Assembly (NCBI GenBank): GCA_024449915.1
Contig: JAMZAV010000168.1
Coordinates: forward strand, 1,299,552 to 1,363,551
Source of the DNA: Sweltsa coloradensis
Taxonomy: Eukaryota; Arthropoda; Insecta; Plecoptera; Chloroperlidae
Direction of reading: 5' to 3'
Length of the DNA: 64,000 nt
Part shown: positions 33,722 to 46,157 of the stretch, in pieces
How positions within the stretch are numbered: the first letter of the stretch is position 1
How the letters are laid out: every line of letters begins with the position of its first letter
Made by a program: the position numbers and the translations under genes
Notes under the pieces: model-generated
What the model was told of the DNA's origin: nothing
The model's database searches: none
What the model saw: the letters and a program-made list of their open reading frames with translations, nothing else

Positions 33722-35797
33722 AGGGTGACCACGTTTCAAAACTAAAATTCCGGGACATACAATTTCATGAGGGGGAAGGGGTAATACTATACGCATACCC
33801 GCTTTCAAGTTTCACTTTATGCAAGAATCGCTAGGGGGTCTATATCTATTAACTAACTCTTACGTCGACAGTCAATCGACAGCGACAAGCGACAAAAGTA
33901 GATCGACGGTAATTATGCCGTATAGTGCCTCACGCAAAATACACTATTTTCAACACTGCGATATTCCACGAAACGCTTAGGTACGCGGGAAAGGGGGAGG
34001 GGGCGCGAAGCGCGTAAGTCTTGCATTATTATTTTTATTAAAACAAACGCGCTTCGCCCCCCCCCCTTCCCGCGTACCTAAGCTTTTCGGAACTCTTTCG
34101 GTTGGTATGGTCAGTTTTTGATCAGTAGGTACTTTAGATTTAAAAACACTGTCCAAAAAGATAATGTAAATTTACAGCACAATGTGCTGGCAGCACATTT
34201 CCAGCACATTGTGCCGTAGATTTACATCATTGTATATGATGTAAATATACATTGCGATGGAACGTTAAGTTACATTGAAATACTGTAAATTTTCATCACT
34301 TGCTATAATGTTAATTTACAGTCAAGTCCTGTGAGCAGGCTGTACTAAAGGCAGTAAATTAACATCACTTCCTATTATGTTAATTTACAATAAAGTACTG
34401 TAAGCAGGCTGTACTCTAAGCTGTGAATTTACAACACTTGCTTTGATGTAACTAGACGTTACATTGCAATGTATATTTACATCATATACAATGGTGTAAA
34501 TTTACGGCACAGTGTGCTGGAAATGTGCTGCCAGCACTGCAAATTTACATCATATACAATGGTGTAAATTTACGGCACAGTGTGCTGGAAATGTGCTGCC
34601 AGCACTTTGTGCTGCAAATTTACATCATTGTTTATGATGTAAATGTACAGCGCGAAAGAACGTTTAATTACATTAAAGCACCGTAAATTGACATCAAAAT
34701 TAGTGATGTATAATCACTGTTTGTTACAATTCACTATAATTAACATCATAGCAAGTGCTGTAAATACACTTTTTATTGTGCAGTTTGCGAACAGGACTTT
34801 ACTGTTAATTAACATCATAGGAAGTGATGTAAATTTGCATCTTTTAGTACAGTTTTCATACAGGACCATTCTGTAAATTTACATCATTTCAAGTGATGTC
34901 AATTCACAGCTGGCAAAATAGAAATTGTTATTATTATATTTGATTAATTAGATAGTGATGCAGAGTGAATCTGTAAGGAAGACATACACCATTAGACAGA
35001 CCAGAGGAAGGTAAACATTGCATATTAATTTCGTAAGTAGAAAAAACCGCGCCAACCGAGGCTCGAACCTGGACCACCTGGAGAAAGAATTACAAAGCAT
35101 GTCATTAAACCATATACACCAACAGGACCTGTGAGATTTAGAGCGAGTTTTGTCAGCCAAGTTTGGAGTGGTGCAACTGTTATTTCACTTCACTAGACAT
35201 GCAAATATACAGTACGTAATGTAGTTATGCATCACACAGCATGCTGTTAATTTACAGCACGGTCAATGTTTGGTGATGTTTTGAGGAGTATTTTAACAGG
35301 ACCAGTGCAACTGTTACTTCACTTCACTTGACATGTCAATATACACAACGTCATGTAGTTATGCATCACACTGTATGCTGTTAATCTACAGCACGGTCAA
35401 TGTTTGACGCTGTTAATTGATGTTATTTTACGTCTTATTGAATGCTGTTAGATTAACAGCAAGTAGGAGTATATGTTCTTGAACGTGATTGGTTGATTTA
35501 AAATTTTACAGCATTTGTGCTGCGTTTCGCGAACTACTGCACGAGTGATGTATTTAAACAGCACTTTACTTAATGTTTTGTGCTGTAAATTTACATCCCG
35601 TTTTAACAGTGTAGCGACGTTAAAGGTTTTGTAGGTACACCTAAAAAAAACTGTCCATACCAACCGAAAAAGTACCACCCTTTCCACGTGTATTTTGCGT
35701 GAGGCGCTATACGGCATTTTTACCAGATCGACTATTGTCACAATTAGTAAATAGACTCCCTGGACTTTACTAGGAAAACCAGGACTTTTGTCACCCT
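33722..35797. mobile_element. 2.08-kb TIR element rich in TGTAAATTTACA palindromes
   Basis: Ends AGGGTGAC / GTCACCCT. Long subterminal inverted blocks follow: 33901-33944 (GATCGACGG...GCCGTATAGTGCC, TCACGCAAAATACAC) against 35688-35732, and 34095-34135 (TTTCGGTTGGTATGG) against 35648-35672. A compact palindrome with 40-bp arms (GCTTAGGTACGCGGG) lies at 33971-34087. From 34144 to 35612 the sequence, itself bounded by ACACTGT / ACAGTGT, is packed with TGTAAATTTACATCAT variants, direct repeats (34483-34605; 35170/35305) and a tRNA-like stretch on the minus strand (35045-35130). No transposase was found. hAT-like is only a guess. Confidence 0.7.
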
Positions 35798-36480
35798 AGC
35801 GTAAGAGTTCTGCGACAAAGCTTCAGCAAACCATAGTTATACCTATGTTTCAATCTAGAAAGTATGCAATTAGTGATAAATTACTAAATAAGATAATAAT
35901 GTAATAATGTTGCTTTAAGAGGCTCATTTTACGCGCTTTCAAATTTTTCAACTTATTTTAGTCGCATCTTCTTGTGATTTTGTATGATTATGTAAAAATT
36001 GATTATGAAGACATGTATAATAGCACTTTTCCTTCCATAATTGACTATAGAAATAAACGAAAAATAAATTCATTTTTCTAGAATTTAGAATTAAGAATCT
36101 TGTCAAAATGGTGAAAAACACCCATATAACAACCTACATTTTTAATTGATCTATGATCATGATGATTTATATTGAATCTTATATGATAGGGGTGTACGGA
36201 TGTCTTTCATTATCAAGTAAGCCACGTTGTATTAAGATGTAATGATTTATGGCTGCAGGACAAGGGACGTGCCGAAAATCAAGTCACGTCCTCATAAGGC
36301 TATGTTTTATTTGCGAGTTGTGATGAAAAAAAACAATTATCTTATGGCATTGATAAGTTGTGCACATGTTTTACTTACCTTTACACACGCTCAAAATAAA
36401 TCAACTGCCAAGCGTTGCAAATACTTCAGAGTTTTGGTGGAGGTACCGGGTCTCTCCTTTAGTAAACACATTTGATTATT

Positions 36481-39472
36481 TTCGCACAAAACTACGCGTT
36501 ATAAACTTTAAACTAAAAATACTTCGTTAAACTTAATCAGCGAATACTTGACACAGACGGAAATACACGCGTCGATGTATTAGTGAGTTTAGGAACGTTT
36601 AAACTCCCGTAAATATTCGCTAACTAAACGTTCAACATTCCCAGTACAGAATTCAGTAACAAATACCCTGTAAAACTTCTTAATTGGCCTTTGAAAAGTT
36701 TTAGAAATGAATGAAAGAACTTTCCGTGGCGAATAAAAGCTTGATACTCTTTCTTGAGTTCAACTATGTTTTGAAAGTCTGTGTTGTGTGCAATTGCGTC
36801 GTTTACTTTTAAACTTGGCATTTTACAGTCTAGTTCCGTTGAAATATGTATAGCTACTTAGACTGTTTAGAGCCTCGATACGGTTATTTGTCACGGCATA
36901 TTATTTTAAGGTAAGCAACGCAAGGCACCAATAAGAAATACGCGTTTCTATTTGTGTCATGAACTTCCTTATAATTATGTATTAGTTAAATGTTTTCTGC
37001 CGTACGCATTCGTATGGTTAAAAAAATGGTGAGTGTTCTTACGAAAATGAAGTATTTCATAAAACACATAAGATTATTTAATCATTTATATTTTTATATC
37101 TCAGAAGGACGGACAGATATAAAGTAATGCTAAAAGGAAAGCTAAGTTTACCAACATATTCGCTCCTGAAAATAGCATTGAAAAGAAAGCTAATTTCACA
37201 CAATCAAAAATTAAATTATATAAATAGAAGCCCTAATACAACCATGTTTTGAGGTATATTTGAATTGTAATTCTCATTCTAACCTCAGTGTTGTAATTGA
37301 GATGAAAATCTAATATTACAAATTGTGCGGATAGAATTATTCCCGTAATACATTTGTGTATTTACTTGTTGAATGTCCACACGAGAATCCGCGATATGAC
37401 GTAGACTATTCCCCCGTGTGTTATTCACACTGAGGTTATGCTGGTGTAGATAGGAGCAGGATGGTGCAAGCAGGTGGGGGGGGGGGGTGTCCAGGGTATA
37501 GGGGCTGAGCCCGGGCCCAGCCCGCCGCGGTGGGGGGGGGGGGGGGACCCCCGGGGCTTAGTCCCCGGATCGGCGCCAAAAACCAAAAAAACATAAAGTT
37601 TAGAAGAAAGTCGAACTATTGCCGGGGGTTTTCGCCCCTAATGATATCTGTGAGAAATAGCGGCCGCAGTCAATTTTTGATATGTAACATTTTAGGTTTT
37701 GAGTGTTGTTCTATCCGGTAAATGCGGGGAAAAGTGGTTTGTAAAGGGTCAAAGAGCTAAATAAAACAACGATGCTGTAGCTTGTTGAGAATTACTGGAA
37801 ACACACGCGGCTTGACGGGAAAAAACAGAAAAGTTTAGCACTAACATTAACACTCAATTTACTTTAACATTTTTTCGGCAATTTTAGAAGAGAATAAATC
37901 TAACAATATTGAAACTCAAGAATTGTGATTGAGAAAAGTGATAACTGTTTTTACTTTATCGATTTAATTTAATTATAAATTAATAAATGTATTATCTGGC
38001 TATTTTCTTGTAAAGGTATATATTGCGTTTAGACACACTATGAAATAGTTAAACTCGCGTTATAGTTATGTGAAATTTATTTTTTTTTCTGAATTTACTT
38101 TTTTAAAAAAAAAATTACTTTTTTAATTTAAAAGGTATTTCCTTTTTCGTTCTATGGACATGTTGAAGTATGCTTTTTACTTTTTGTCACATTTTTTTAA
38201 AAATGGTGTAAAGGTCTACGTTTAATTTTAAAAAGGGGCAGCAATCTGTTTTCAAGAATCTTTTAAATAAAACTTTAAAAAGAATTTAAAGTAGAAAATT
38301 TTTTTTATTTTCAATACTTTTAGCTGGGATGTATGCCACTGAAATAACCCCCCGCATGAAGGTAAAGCTCATGAAAAGAATAGCAGATAGTTAATTTTTA
38401 AAATTTTTTTAAAATTTTTAAAATTTTAAACGACCTTTAAAAGAGCATAAAGCTGGCGGGTGTATTTCCAAATATATAATGGGGGCACTCAAAACCCTAC
38501 AATGACGTTTTATAATTTTAAAGTGCCCAACGCAGTGAAATGTTTCCCCACTCCCCCCCCCCCCCGAACGAGGGCTTTGTTTTGGCCGGGAGGTTCGTTA
38601 TGATGTACACTGTTAATACATTTAGAATGTGTAGGAATTTATTCCCACGTTCCCTGGGTTTTAAACCTCGATACACTTCAGCATGCAGACTTTAAGCGGT
38701 AAAAAAAATTGTCTTATCAATTTCTACGCCCCTTTTGTTTCCATTTAAATTTTCGTGAAAAAAAGAGGAGAAATGTGGTTTTTGTTTTTTTAAATAGTTT
38801 TAGCTCGCCCTTGTGTTTTTTATGAAGCTCTTCCTGATAGTTTTTTTAATTTTCCCTTTGTGGTTTTTTTAAATTTTGCTTTGAGCAGTTAACTAAACAA
38901 CAACATTTTCCTAGTCATGGCTACCTGCCTAAGAACGACTTATCCAAAAGAAATCATCAATAAAAATGTAGGAGAACGATAATAGTTGGTACGAAATCTT
39001 TAACGATTTTTTTTACTAAGTGTTCTTTTTTTTTAGCCGTTTTAACTTTAAAATTTTTTAAAAAATTTTTACAGTCAGTTTAAAAAAAATAACGATGTGC
39101 TTAAAATAAACACAAAAATACAGTATTTGACTCATGTAGACAATTAAATTGAAACTTATTTTCCGCTTATTTGATATTGATATTACTTGTTTTTGGTACT
39201 CAAATGTGTTTTAACTTTAAAGTTTACAATTATCCAACTGAAAACGAACTTTAGTACATAAAAAGAATAAATAAGGTTAAATTGATATTATTAAGAAGGG
39301 CAGTGAACGAATTGAAGAAATAAATACTGTATAATGTAATGTTTAAATGTACCGTTTGTCTTTCAGTTGTAAGGGAATTATTTACTTTGCTTTCATCTCA
39401 TCTATAGTAATTTACTCTAAAATCAGCGATGCAACCATCAACCATCAGTGAGCTTTGTGACTGCTCAGTTTC
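36481..39472. other. unassigned, AT-rich, with G/C runs
   Basis: Runs of 12 and 15 G at 37476-37487 and 37532-37546 sit in a GC-rich island (37460-37640). There is a 13-C run at 38553-38565. Positions 38040-39070 are very T/A-rich. No exon or repeat family was assigned. Confidence 0.45.
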
Positions 39473-39503
39473 GGAGAGAGAGAGAGAGAGTGAGTGAGTG
39501 AGA

Positions 39504-39535
<32 letters not shown>
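39473..39535 (+). repeat. GA microsatellite with GTGA interruption
   Basis: (GA)n with a (TGAG)3 segment and a TA interruption, 63 bp. Confidence 0.95.
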
Positions 39536-39984
39536 TCATTATATTTGTCTCTAAGCTAATTGAAACCGTATCTCAGACAGTTGCGACTGTATCAACAACA
39601 TCGCATCTCTGCTAATCAACAGCCTTGCACTCTGCTCTGAGAGCCACAGAGCGATGATTCTGTTCTTCTTGGGTTAAAAAATTCAGATACAACCTGCCTT
39701 TGTGCGGCGCTCTCACTACACTGTGTAATTATTTCATCCGACTCGTTCTAGTATCGCTACGTAATTAGTCATTCCAAAGTTACAGCTTTGTGAACATTTT
39801 GGTTGTTTGGTGAATAAGTAATTTGATAATGTTACTAACTGGGAAGGTTTATCAATTAAATGTGATATTATAAGAGACGAGCTCGCTATCCCCTAACATC
39901 CTCTGTACGTTCCCGCTCTAGAGTCCCTCATTCCCTGACACCCGCATACCGTGTCTATCTAGTTGAAGGCTTTTCCCCAGATCA
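39536..39984. other. no recognisable feature
   Basis: Unassigned sequence between a microsatellite and a large palindrome. Confidence 0.4.
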
Positions 39985-40575
39985 CTCTTACCGATATTTT
40001 GAAAGTCAAAGGAAATGGTGAAAGTTTGTTGAATGAAAGGGGAACTTAAAAGGGGGATTTTTTTTCTTTTTCTAAAGGACAATTAACTCTTGGCAATTAC
40101 ATGCAAATTTTGGGTCAATAAGAAAATGCAATTCCTAGGTGCAATACTTAATTTTCAGCTACGATTTTTTTTTATTGTTTAAACACCCCTTTTTGTCTCT
40201 GGACTGAGTATAAGGGAAATAATTTTCTAAAATAACGTTTGTTGTACAATTTTTTGTCCACAGGTTTAAAACTCTTTTTTTGTATCAGGTGACATCAAAA
40301 AGTCGTACATCGAACATTATTTCAGAACATTATTTTCCCTTATACTCAGTCTAGAGACAAAGGTGTATTTAAACAAAACAAAAATTATAGCTCAAAATTA
40401 AGTTTGCACCTAGAACTTTAATTTTCTTTTTAACCAAAATTTGCATATAATGGCCAAAAGGGAGATATTGTCCCACTCCCGATTTTTTTTTTTTTTTTTA
40501 ACTTCAAGTTCTTCTTTCATTCAACCCAGCCATTTTTCTTTGAGTTTCAAAATAACGGTAAGAGTGCTCTTGAAC
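39985..40575. repeat. 590-bp imperfect palindrome
   Basis: The two halves are inverted copies with a centre near 40279. Matching blocks from outside in: CACTCTTACCG/CGGTAAGAGTG, ATTTTGAAAGTCAAAGGAAA/TTTCTTTGAGTTTCAAAAT, GTTGAATGAAAG/CTTTCATTCAAC, GCAATTACATGCAAATTTTG/AAAATTTGCATATAATGGCC, and GACTGAGTATAAGGGAAATA/TTTTCCCTTATACTCAGTC. Arms of about 290 bp differ at many sites, so the structure is old. Its nature (foldback transposon or hairpin locus) is undetermined. Confidence 0.8.
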
Positions 40576-41204
40576 AGTCTGAAGCGTGCCAAGTTCTCCA
40601 GCAACCAAAGGGTGATGAGATGGGTGCATATTCTCTAGTACTAATCATTGACTTGATAGCGAAGTGCTTGTTACATTCTACATACATCGCTCTGATTATG
40701 TGGATCTACGCGTGCGTGTACTTGTGCCATGCAGTGCGTGATTGAGAGCGGATTACTGAGCCATTGTAACGACATAATCCCCCCCCCCCCAACATGTACC
40801 TCGACTATGCCGTGATTGTGCGAGTGACTGCAGCTACAGAGCGCATGACATGAGGGTGTTACGTACGCGGGTTAATTCAGACGTACTAGGCGAACGCTTT
40901 TTACAGTCGCGTTGATGCATGTGGCTTTTGGGTTGACTATATCTGGCCAATGATTACTAACTTTTTGTATGCGTAGGATCTCATTACTGTTTCAAGTTCA
41001 ATTGCATTTTTTTTTGTAAATTAAAAGTAATTTTATAAAGTGTTAATTGCTATGGTAAAACAAATTAACAATATTATATAAGATATCTCGAGGGCAAAAG
41101 ACTTGCTTCTTCTAAGCATTGTAGCTGATTATTGTCAAGTTTCTATAGTTACTTCTTAATTTATACACCTTGTATAAGGCTTATATATGCTAATAAAATG
41201 AATT
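40576..41204. other. no recognisable feature
   Basis: Includes a C-run of about 12 at 40779-40790. Otherwise unassigned. Confidence 0.4.
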
Positions 41205-41545
41205 CTTGGTAACGTTTTTACATTTTTCTTTTAAAAGGCACTACATTACCATAACTTTAATGTTCCTGTAAAATATGAACGTTGTAGCCCCACCTGTTTG
41301 GTCCAGATCGTCCCAAAATATCACGAAAATATCGCATTTAAAATCGTAAAAAATCGTAAAAGTACGATATTCACGAGAAATATTTCTTCGATTGTACCCA
41401 AAAACTTGGCAGATTTAGTTTCATATATTTCGAAGGTTTTCTACAATTTTCATCAAGATCGCATAATATGCCATTTGCCCGGTAAAGAGCGAACAAACAG
41501 ACAGAAAAATATAAAAAAACAAAACAAAAAAATACCCGGACCCAT
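41205..41545 (+). repeat. dispersed copy of the 61-kb tandem-repeat element
   Basis: TTTTCTTTTAAAAGGCACTA, AATATGAACGTTGTAGCCCC, CACGAAAATATCGCA, GAGAAATATTTCTTCGATTG and TTTTCATCAAGATCGCATAA align with 61218-61870. One repeat unit plus the 3' segment is present here, against three units at 61 kb. The 115-codon frame over it (41298-41645) mirrors frames in the other copy and is probably not a gene. Confidence 0.75.
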
Positions 41546-41934
41546 TTTGGTTTATTTTGGTTTATTTATTCATTTTGGTTTATTATTTACTTTCGCCTTA
41601 ATTCAATTCAATAATATAGCGTTACAAATAGTGGGATTACTCTGACCATATTTTGTATTCAAACTTGGTCAAAATTAGGAGAAAGCTGACAGCATACTAT
41701 GGGCCCCAAAATACACATAGTCAGTTATCTGCCATCTTGAAAAATGGGCCGCGGACCGTTGTACAGTGGAATTACTTGCGGAGAGGGAAGGGTCTACGTG
41801 AACATACAATCACGTAAAGCGTGTCATTTTTAAGATAATAATAATAGTTTTGTGTTACATATATCACAATGAACAAAAGTTTATATTGGGAAAACAGTAT
41901 TTTAATGATTCCCGAATTCCAACTCGCAACCTTC

Positions 41935-42130
41935 TCGTGGTTTGGCCCGTGATATGGGGAGTTTTTCTCCCTGAAACTAATGGCGAGCTCTGGGTCGTCG
42001 TCGGGGACTTTCCCCTTCCCTTTGACTACCTCCCCGACGGCGACGACAATGACAACACGGACGGATGATGACACAGATGGAGACGACCACGTCGTGGGGG
42101 AACCCCTGCCCTCATACGCTTGTGGCTGGT
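41935..42130 (-). repeat. GAC/GTC-rich dispersed element, copy 4
   Basis: Reverse orientation: CTGAAACTAATGGCGAGCTC, TGGGTCGTCGTCGGGGAC, ACGGCGACGACAATGACAAC, CGTCGTGGGGGAACCCCTGC and TGTGGCTGGTTCTGACCAGC. Same block order as copy 1 read backwards; the outer GGCGCGTCAAC end is missing. Confidence 0.6.
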
Positions 42131-42164
42131 TCTGACCAGCACAGGCTTGTCCACCCCTTGTCCC

Positions 42165-42250
42165 CCGCGTCTCCCTTACGTCCCTCCTTCGTCTCGATTA
42201 GCCAAGTTGCATAAATATGAGGCGTTTAAGCAAATCCAATCCAATCCGAC
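42165..42250 (+). mobile_element. 3' tail of the 5S-derived SINE family
   Basis: CGTCTCGATTAGCCAAGTTG, CATAAATATGAGGCGTTTAA and a CAATC-rich tail match the ends of 50755-51178 and 62910-63182. This is a 5'-truncated fragment adjoining the GAC/GTC-rich copy. Confidence 0.75.
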
Positions 42251-45200
42251 TAAACTACTGATCAGCATTATTCTCTCTTCATATGGGGATGAATTACTAC
42301 CGCTTCATATGACGATGTTGAATCTTTCTGCAGAGTACAACGTGTCATATTTAAAATTGCCCCAGATACTAATGAGAGCTATGAACATGGAAACACTGCG
42401 GCCGGCGCCTGCGTTGTCACCATCAGACAAGCTTTGGAGCGCTGTGCAGGGGGGCTACTTATTAACTAGTGCGACGACTTAGTGCCTACAGGTGAAGTTA
42501 TATTAAAATAACACTACGTTCAAGGTTATCAATAGCTAAATAACTTTACTTTCTGGATTGATTACCACCGAATCAAATGCGTTTTGTAAATGTTAATACA
42601 AAATCCTCGTTACTCATTTTTCCAATGTTTTGCAAATTTTGATCAAATTAAGTTAAAATGTTCTATGTTTTTGGAATTTTTGTATTATCCTTAAGAGTCA
42701 ACACTTAACGGCTAACCACATAACAAAACAACAATCCCCGACTTTTCACTCCCTACAGAAAGCTGGTCCGAGTTATGGTGGCCAATTCCGTTCAACTCAA
42801 AGAAACCTCCGCCTATTCTCAATCCTAAAGTCTACGTGGAATTCAGGCAAACATCCGGCTGGTGCACTTTTGAACCCCCCCCCCCCCCCCTTCAACACAG
42901 GGCGTCCAGCCGCCACCTCAACTCACATCTGAAGAGTTTCTCACCATCCCACTTCTGACTCTGGGATGCTCGGGTGAGCAGCAGAGCTCGGTAGGGCCTC
43001 GAATTCTTTACCCCTATTGTGCTGAGATTTCTTATTTTCTCTCGAAAATTCCTTAGACATACGTTAGATGGGCAAGCCATAAGAAAAGTTTTTATAGTTA
43101 TATATATTTTATATGAAAAAAAAAACTTTCAACGTAAGCCTGCTGTAAGAAAAAGGATTTTGAAGAAAAAAGCAAATACATAAATTTGAAATAGTTACGC
43201 GATTTTATGGAAAAGAATTCTTATACAGTTTTCTGCACAATGTTAAAGAGGCCCAAAATAGGAGTTTGAAGGCTCTGATTTTATTTACTTATGAATAATA
43301 TGTTAAGTGTGGCTTGAGGAAAAGTTGGGCCCAAGGGAAAGTTCTAAAATCCATTCAAATCTTAGTATTAAACCTTGGAGTCGGGATTGCCAGTTCCTGG
43401 AATTTATGCGTCTTTTCTAGATGATCTTTAAAGATCACTCTTGCTTAAGTTATTTATAAATAATAACTTTCCTAAGGTTAACTTGCTTTTTAATTAAACA
43501 TTTAAATGGTAAAAGTAACTGGAAAGTTACTTTGAATAAAAAAACTTTCTAAACAAGTTACTAAGCCCAAAATATATTTCACGGGAGGAGTTAAATATTA
43601 TTAATGCAATCACTTTAACTTGAAATGTAAATTCATGGAATAGTTTAAAAATAACTGTGAGAGCCCGGTTATTTAATACATCGTTGTAAGAATAAGATTA
43701 GTATATATAGTAATGGAGTTATGTTTACAGAAAGTAGCCGTTATAGGAGCATTTTTGACGGAAAACTTTTTCAATTGCCGATTCATAGTTCCTAAATACA
43801 TTTAACTGGAAAAAAAGGAACGGTTTTTACTTAGTAAGTTACCAAAGACTACACTTCGTCAGCTACTCAACTCTCCCTTCTATCGTATTTATGAAATTGA
43901 TAGGTTATGTTTAATCATGCAAGGCATCAACCTCGTGTACTAAACTAAAACCACTTCACCCCCGCCACAAGCACAGATACCAAGAAGTTAACCAAGTTGC
44001 CGCAAGTAAACGGGATCTTCTTTGCCGCGAGGTTTGAAATTTGAAACGTAGCGATTTCACAAAGGGCTCCTAAAGTGGCTCGGTAAATACTTTTCTTTCT
44101 CCTCGGTTGGTGTGGGTATAAGTTGCAAGCTCGGATGCTGAAATCATTTACCGAGGACGTGATATCGACAATGTTTCATTTTTTACACGTTTCAAAAGAA
44201 CGTAATGTCGTAGACTAGCTGAGGTAAATCACTTAGGAGCTCTTTGTCTGTTCGTCTGATGCTTCATCCATATTCTAAACGTACGCTTTATGCCATGTTC
44301 AGGTAGGATATTAATCTGCAGCTTATCTAACGTGAAAATGAACAAGGAACAATGAACTAATATAGTTTTCTTGTCGTTGATCTGTTCAAAGCCCGGTCAA
44401 CTTATACTTTTATCAAAGGGTTGGTCGACATTCTGTAGGCTGCTAAGTACACTACTAAGTAAGTCTTTCTCCCATTGTGGCCTCTTGCTCGCTAATTAAA
44501 TTATAACCCTACTTTCTAAATTATGTTCTTTGTTTACGTATGGCGTTGTTAAAGTTACAGTGTGCTACACAGTCCACTCTCTCGCCCTGATGGTAATAAG
44601 TGCTGGGCTAAGTGCAATTTTTTAGGTAAAGGCGGGAACATTGTTAGTTGTCGGGGTATTATTTTAGAGAGAGTACAAACTTTGTTCAGAAACAGCATCA
44701 CAGTTTCCACAGAATCAGTCAAAATTTCTTTAGAGTTTGGGTAACATTAGTATTATTTTTTTAGTAACTTCGGATTTTGTAATTCAAATAATTTGTTTTT
44801 TTATTTGTAAAAGGGTTTTCTCATATCAATGAAATGAAATGAAAGTATATTGTCCGTGTAAAAAAAAATACATTTCTTGTTGAAATGTTTATCATTGGTT
44901 TTGGTTACGTATCCATAATGTCACGATTTTTTTGAATATACTAATCTACTCAAATTCCTTGGCACAAAAACCATTTATAAATATGTCTTTACTTTCTTTT
45001 TGTTTTCGAAAGATATTTTACGCTATTCTAAGTCCTTTTTTATTGGATTTTTTTTTTTTTTGCATTTTTAAAAGGGAAACAAACATATAAATTATTTTTA
45101 GTGTCTTCGTTAAATAAAGTTTGCACACATGTTTGTTTAAAACAAATATGTTGGAAAAAAATACCATCTAATCACTCGTATACGTATTCGTCGTTGTCTA

Positions 45201-46157
45201 ACGTGTAAAGTATTGCTATTTCTCTTCCCAGAACAGTGTGAAAATTGGTTGGACGTGTGATAAGTTGGTCACTTCTACTCTTTACAGTTATTTGACAAAG
45301 ATGGCGCGGGGAACGTTGTGTCTCCGCCATCCTTGTCTCACATTCTTACCGGATGTAGTCGGTGTCGGAATGCCTCTCTTCCTGTCTCACTAGTACACTG
45401 GACTGGACGGGCGAGCTGTAACCCCCCAAGCAAAGAATGCCCAGCACTAGACTATCTTTCTAAATTACATCCTGGTCAGCAACTTATTTGTTTAACCTGG
45501 TCTTTATTACAATATCGTTGTGATTCGACCCGCAGTCCGGACATATTTTCTATTAATTCACTTGATTTATTTAACGTTGATCCTCTTCAGTTATAAAAGC
45601 AGGATTTCTCTTAGAAAACATGGCTTACACTTGACCCAAAGTCGTTGTTTGTATTATGTGAGAGACGTACTAATTCATTTCCGCATGTTTATGTAAGTTT
45701 ACGTCAAATCATTATTTGTTTTCAATAAAAAAATTAAAAGTAAAATGAGGATTTAAAAACAAACAAAACAAATTTAAGTACTCTTTATTTTAACAAAAAA
45801 TAAAAAAATTAAAAAAATTAAATATAAATCCATATTTAAGTTCTACTTTAGAGTTTTCTACCCACTCAGTTACATGTTTTTAAAATTTAAAATTGTAATT
45901 GATTGTCAGATGGTAAATGTTGTTTTTCCACTTTGGAGTCATTACCAAACAAAATGTAATCGCACTCTATGCAGTAAAAATATGCATGTTAATTCCATCA
46001 GTTTTAATATGCGTATATTTTTCTTACTCATCTTAAAACCGACCTCTAAACAAATTTTAATCTTGTATAAATCACTTTTTTCCAATCAAGTACCGCTGTC
46101 AGTCAAACATTAGTTTGACTCTGAACTATAGATAGTAAGCGTGGTAAGTTTGGTGTT
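42251..46157. other. no recognisable gene
   Basis: A long AT-rich stretch with a 16-C run at 42875-42890. A 92-codon frame at 45318-45596 follows a GATGGCGCGGGG sequence near 45300 but shows no known domain. No large inverted or tandem repeat was noticed. Confidence 0.4.

Larger units (their letters stand above)
31600..36480 (+). repeat. decayed tandem array of about 340-bp units
   Basis: Unit landmarks in order are CTGCACCCACTTATGTTNAA, AAATAAATCATTGCTAAG, TTTTTCAGAGTTTTGGTGGA with GGTGCCGGG, TTTACCTTAAT, AGTTTAAGCAAACCAT, GCTGATAAATTACTACATAA and TAGTTGTGATCAAAACTTAT. Units begin near 32939, 33291 and 33630. A fragment of a preceding unit lies at 31610-31656 and a last motif at 36420-36450. 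Two TIR elements (31657-32939 and 33722-35797) split the array, and about 370 bp at 35927-36300 may be a third insertion. A 29-bp duplication lies at 33475-33532. Confidence 0.8.

Noticed and set aside
41298..41645. 115-codon frame as a gene
   Set aside because: It lies over a dispersed repeat also present at 61 kb, where the frame is not kept.
42120..42482. 120-codon frame as a gene
   Set aside because: Its first third is translated SINE tail, and the remainder is unrecognised.
45295..45596. Gene start at the GATGGCGCGGGG sequence
   Set aside because: The ATG there opens a frame of about 31 codons only, and the overlapping 92-codon frame has no domain or supporting splice sites.
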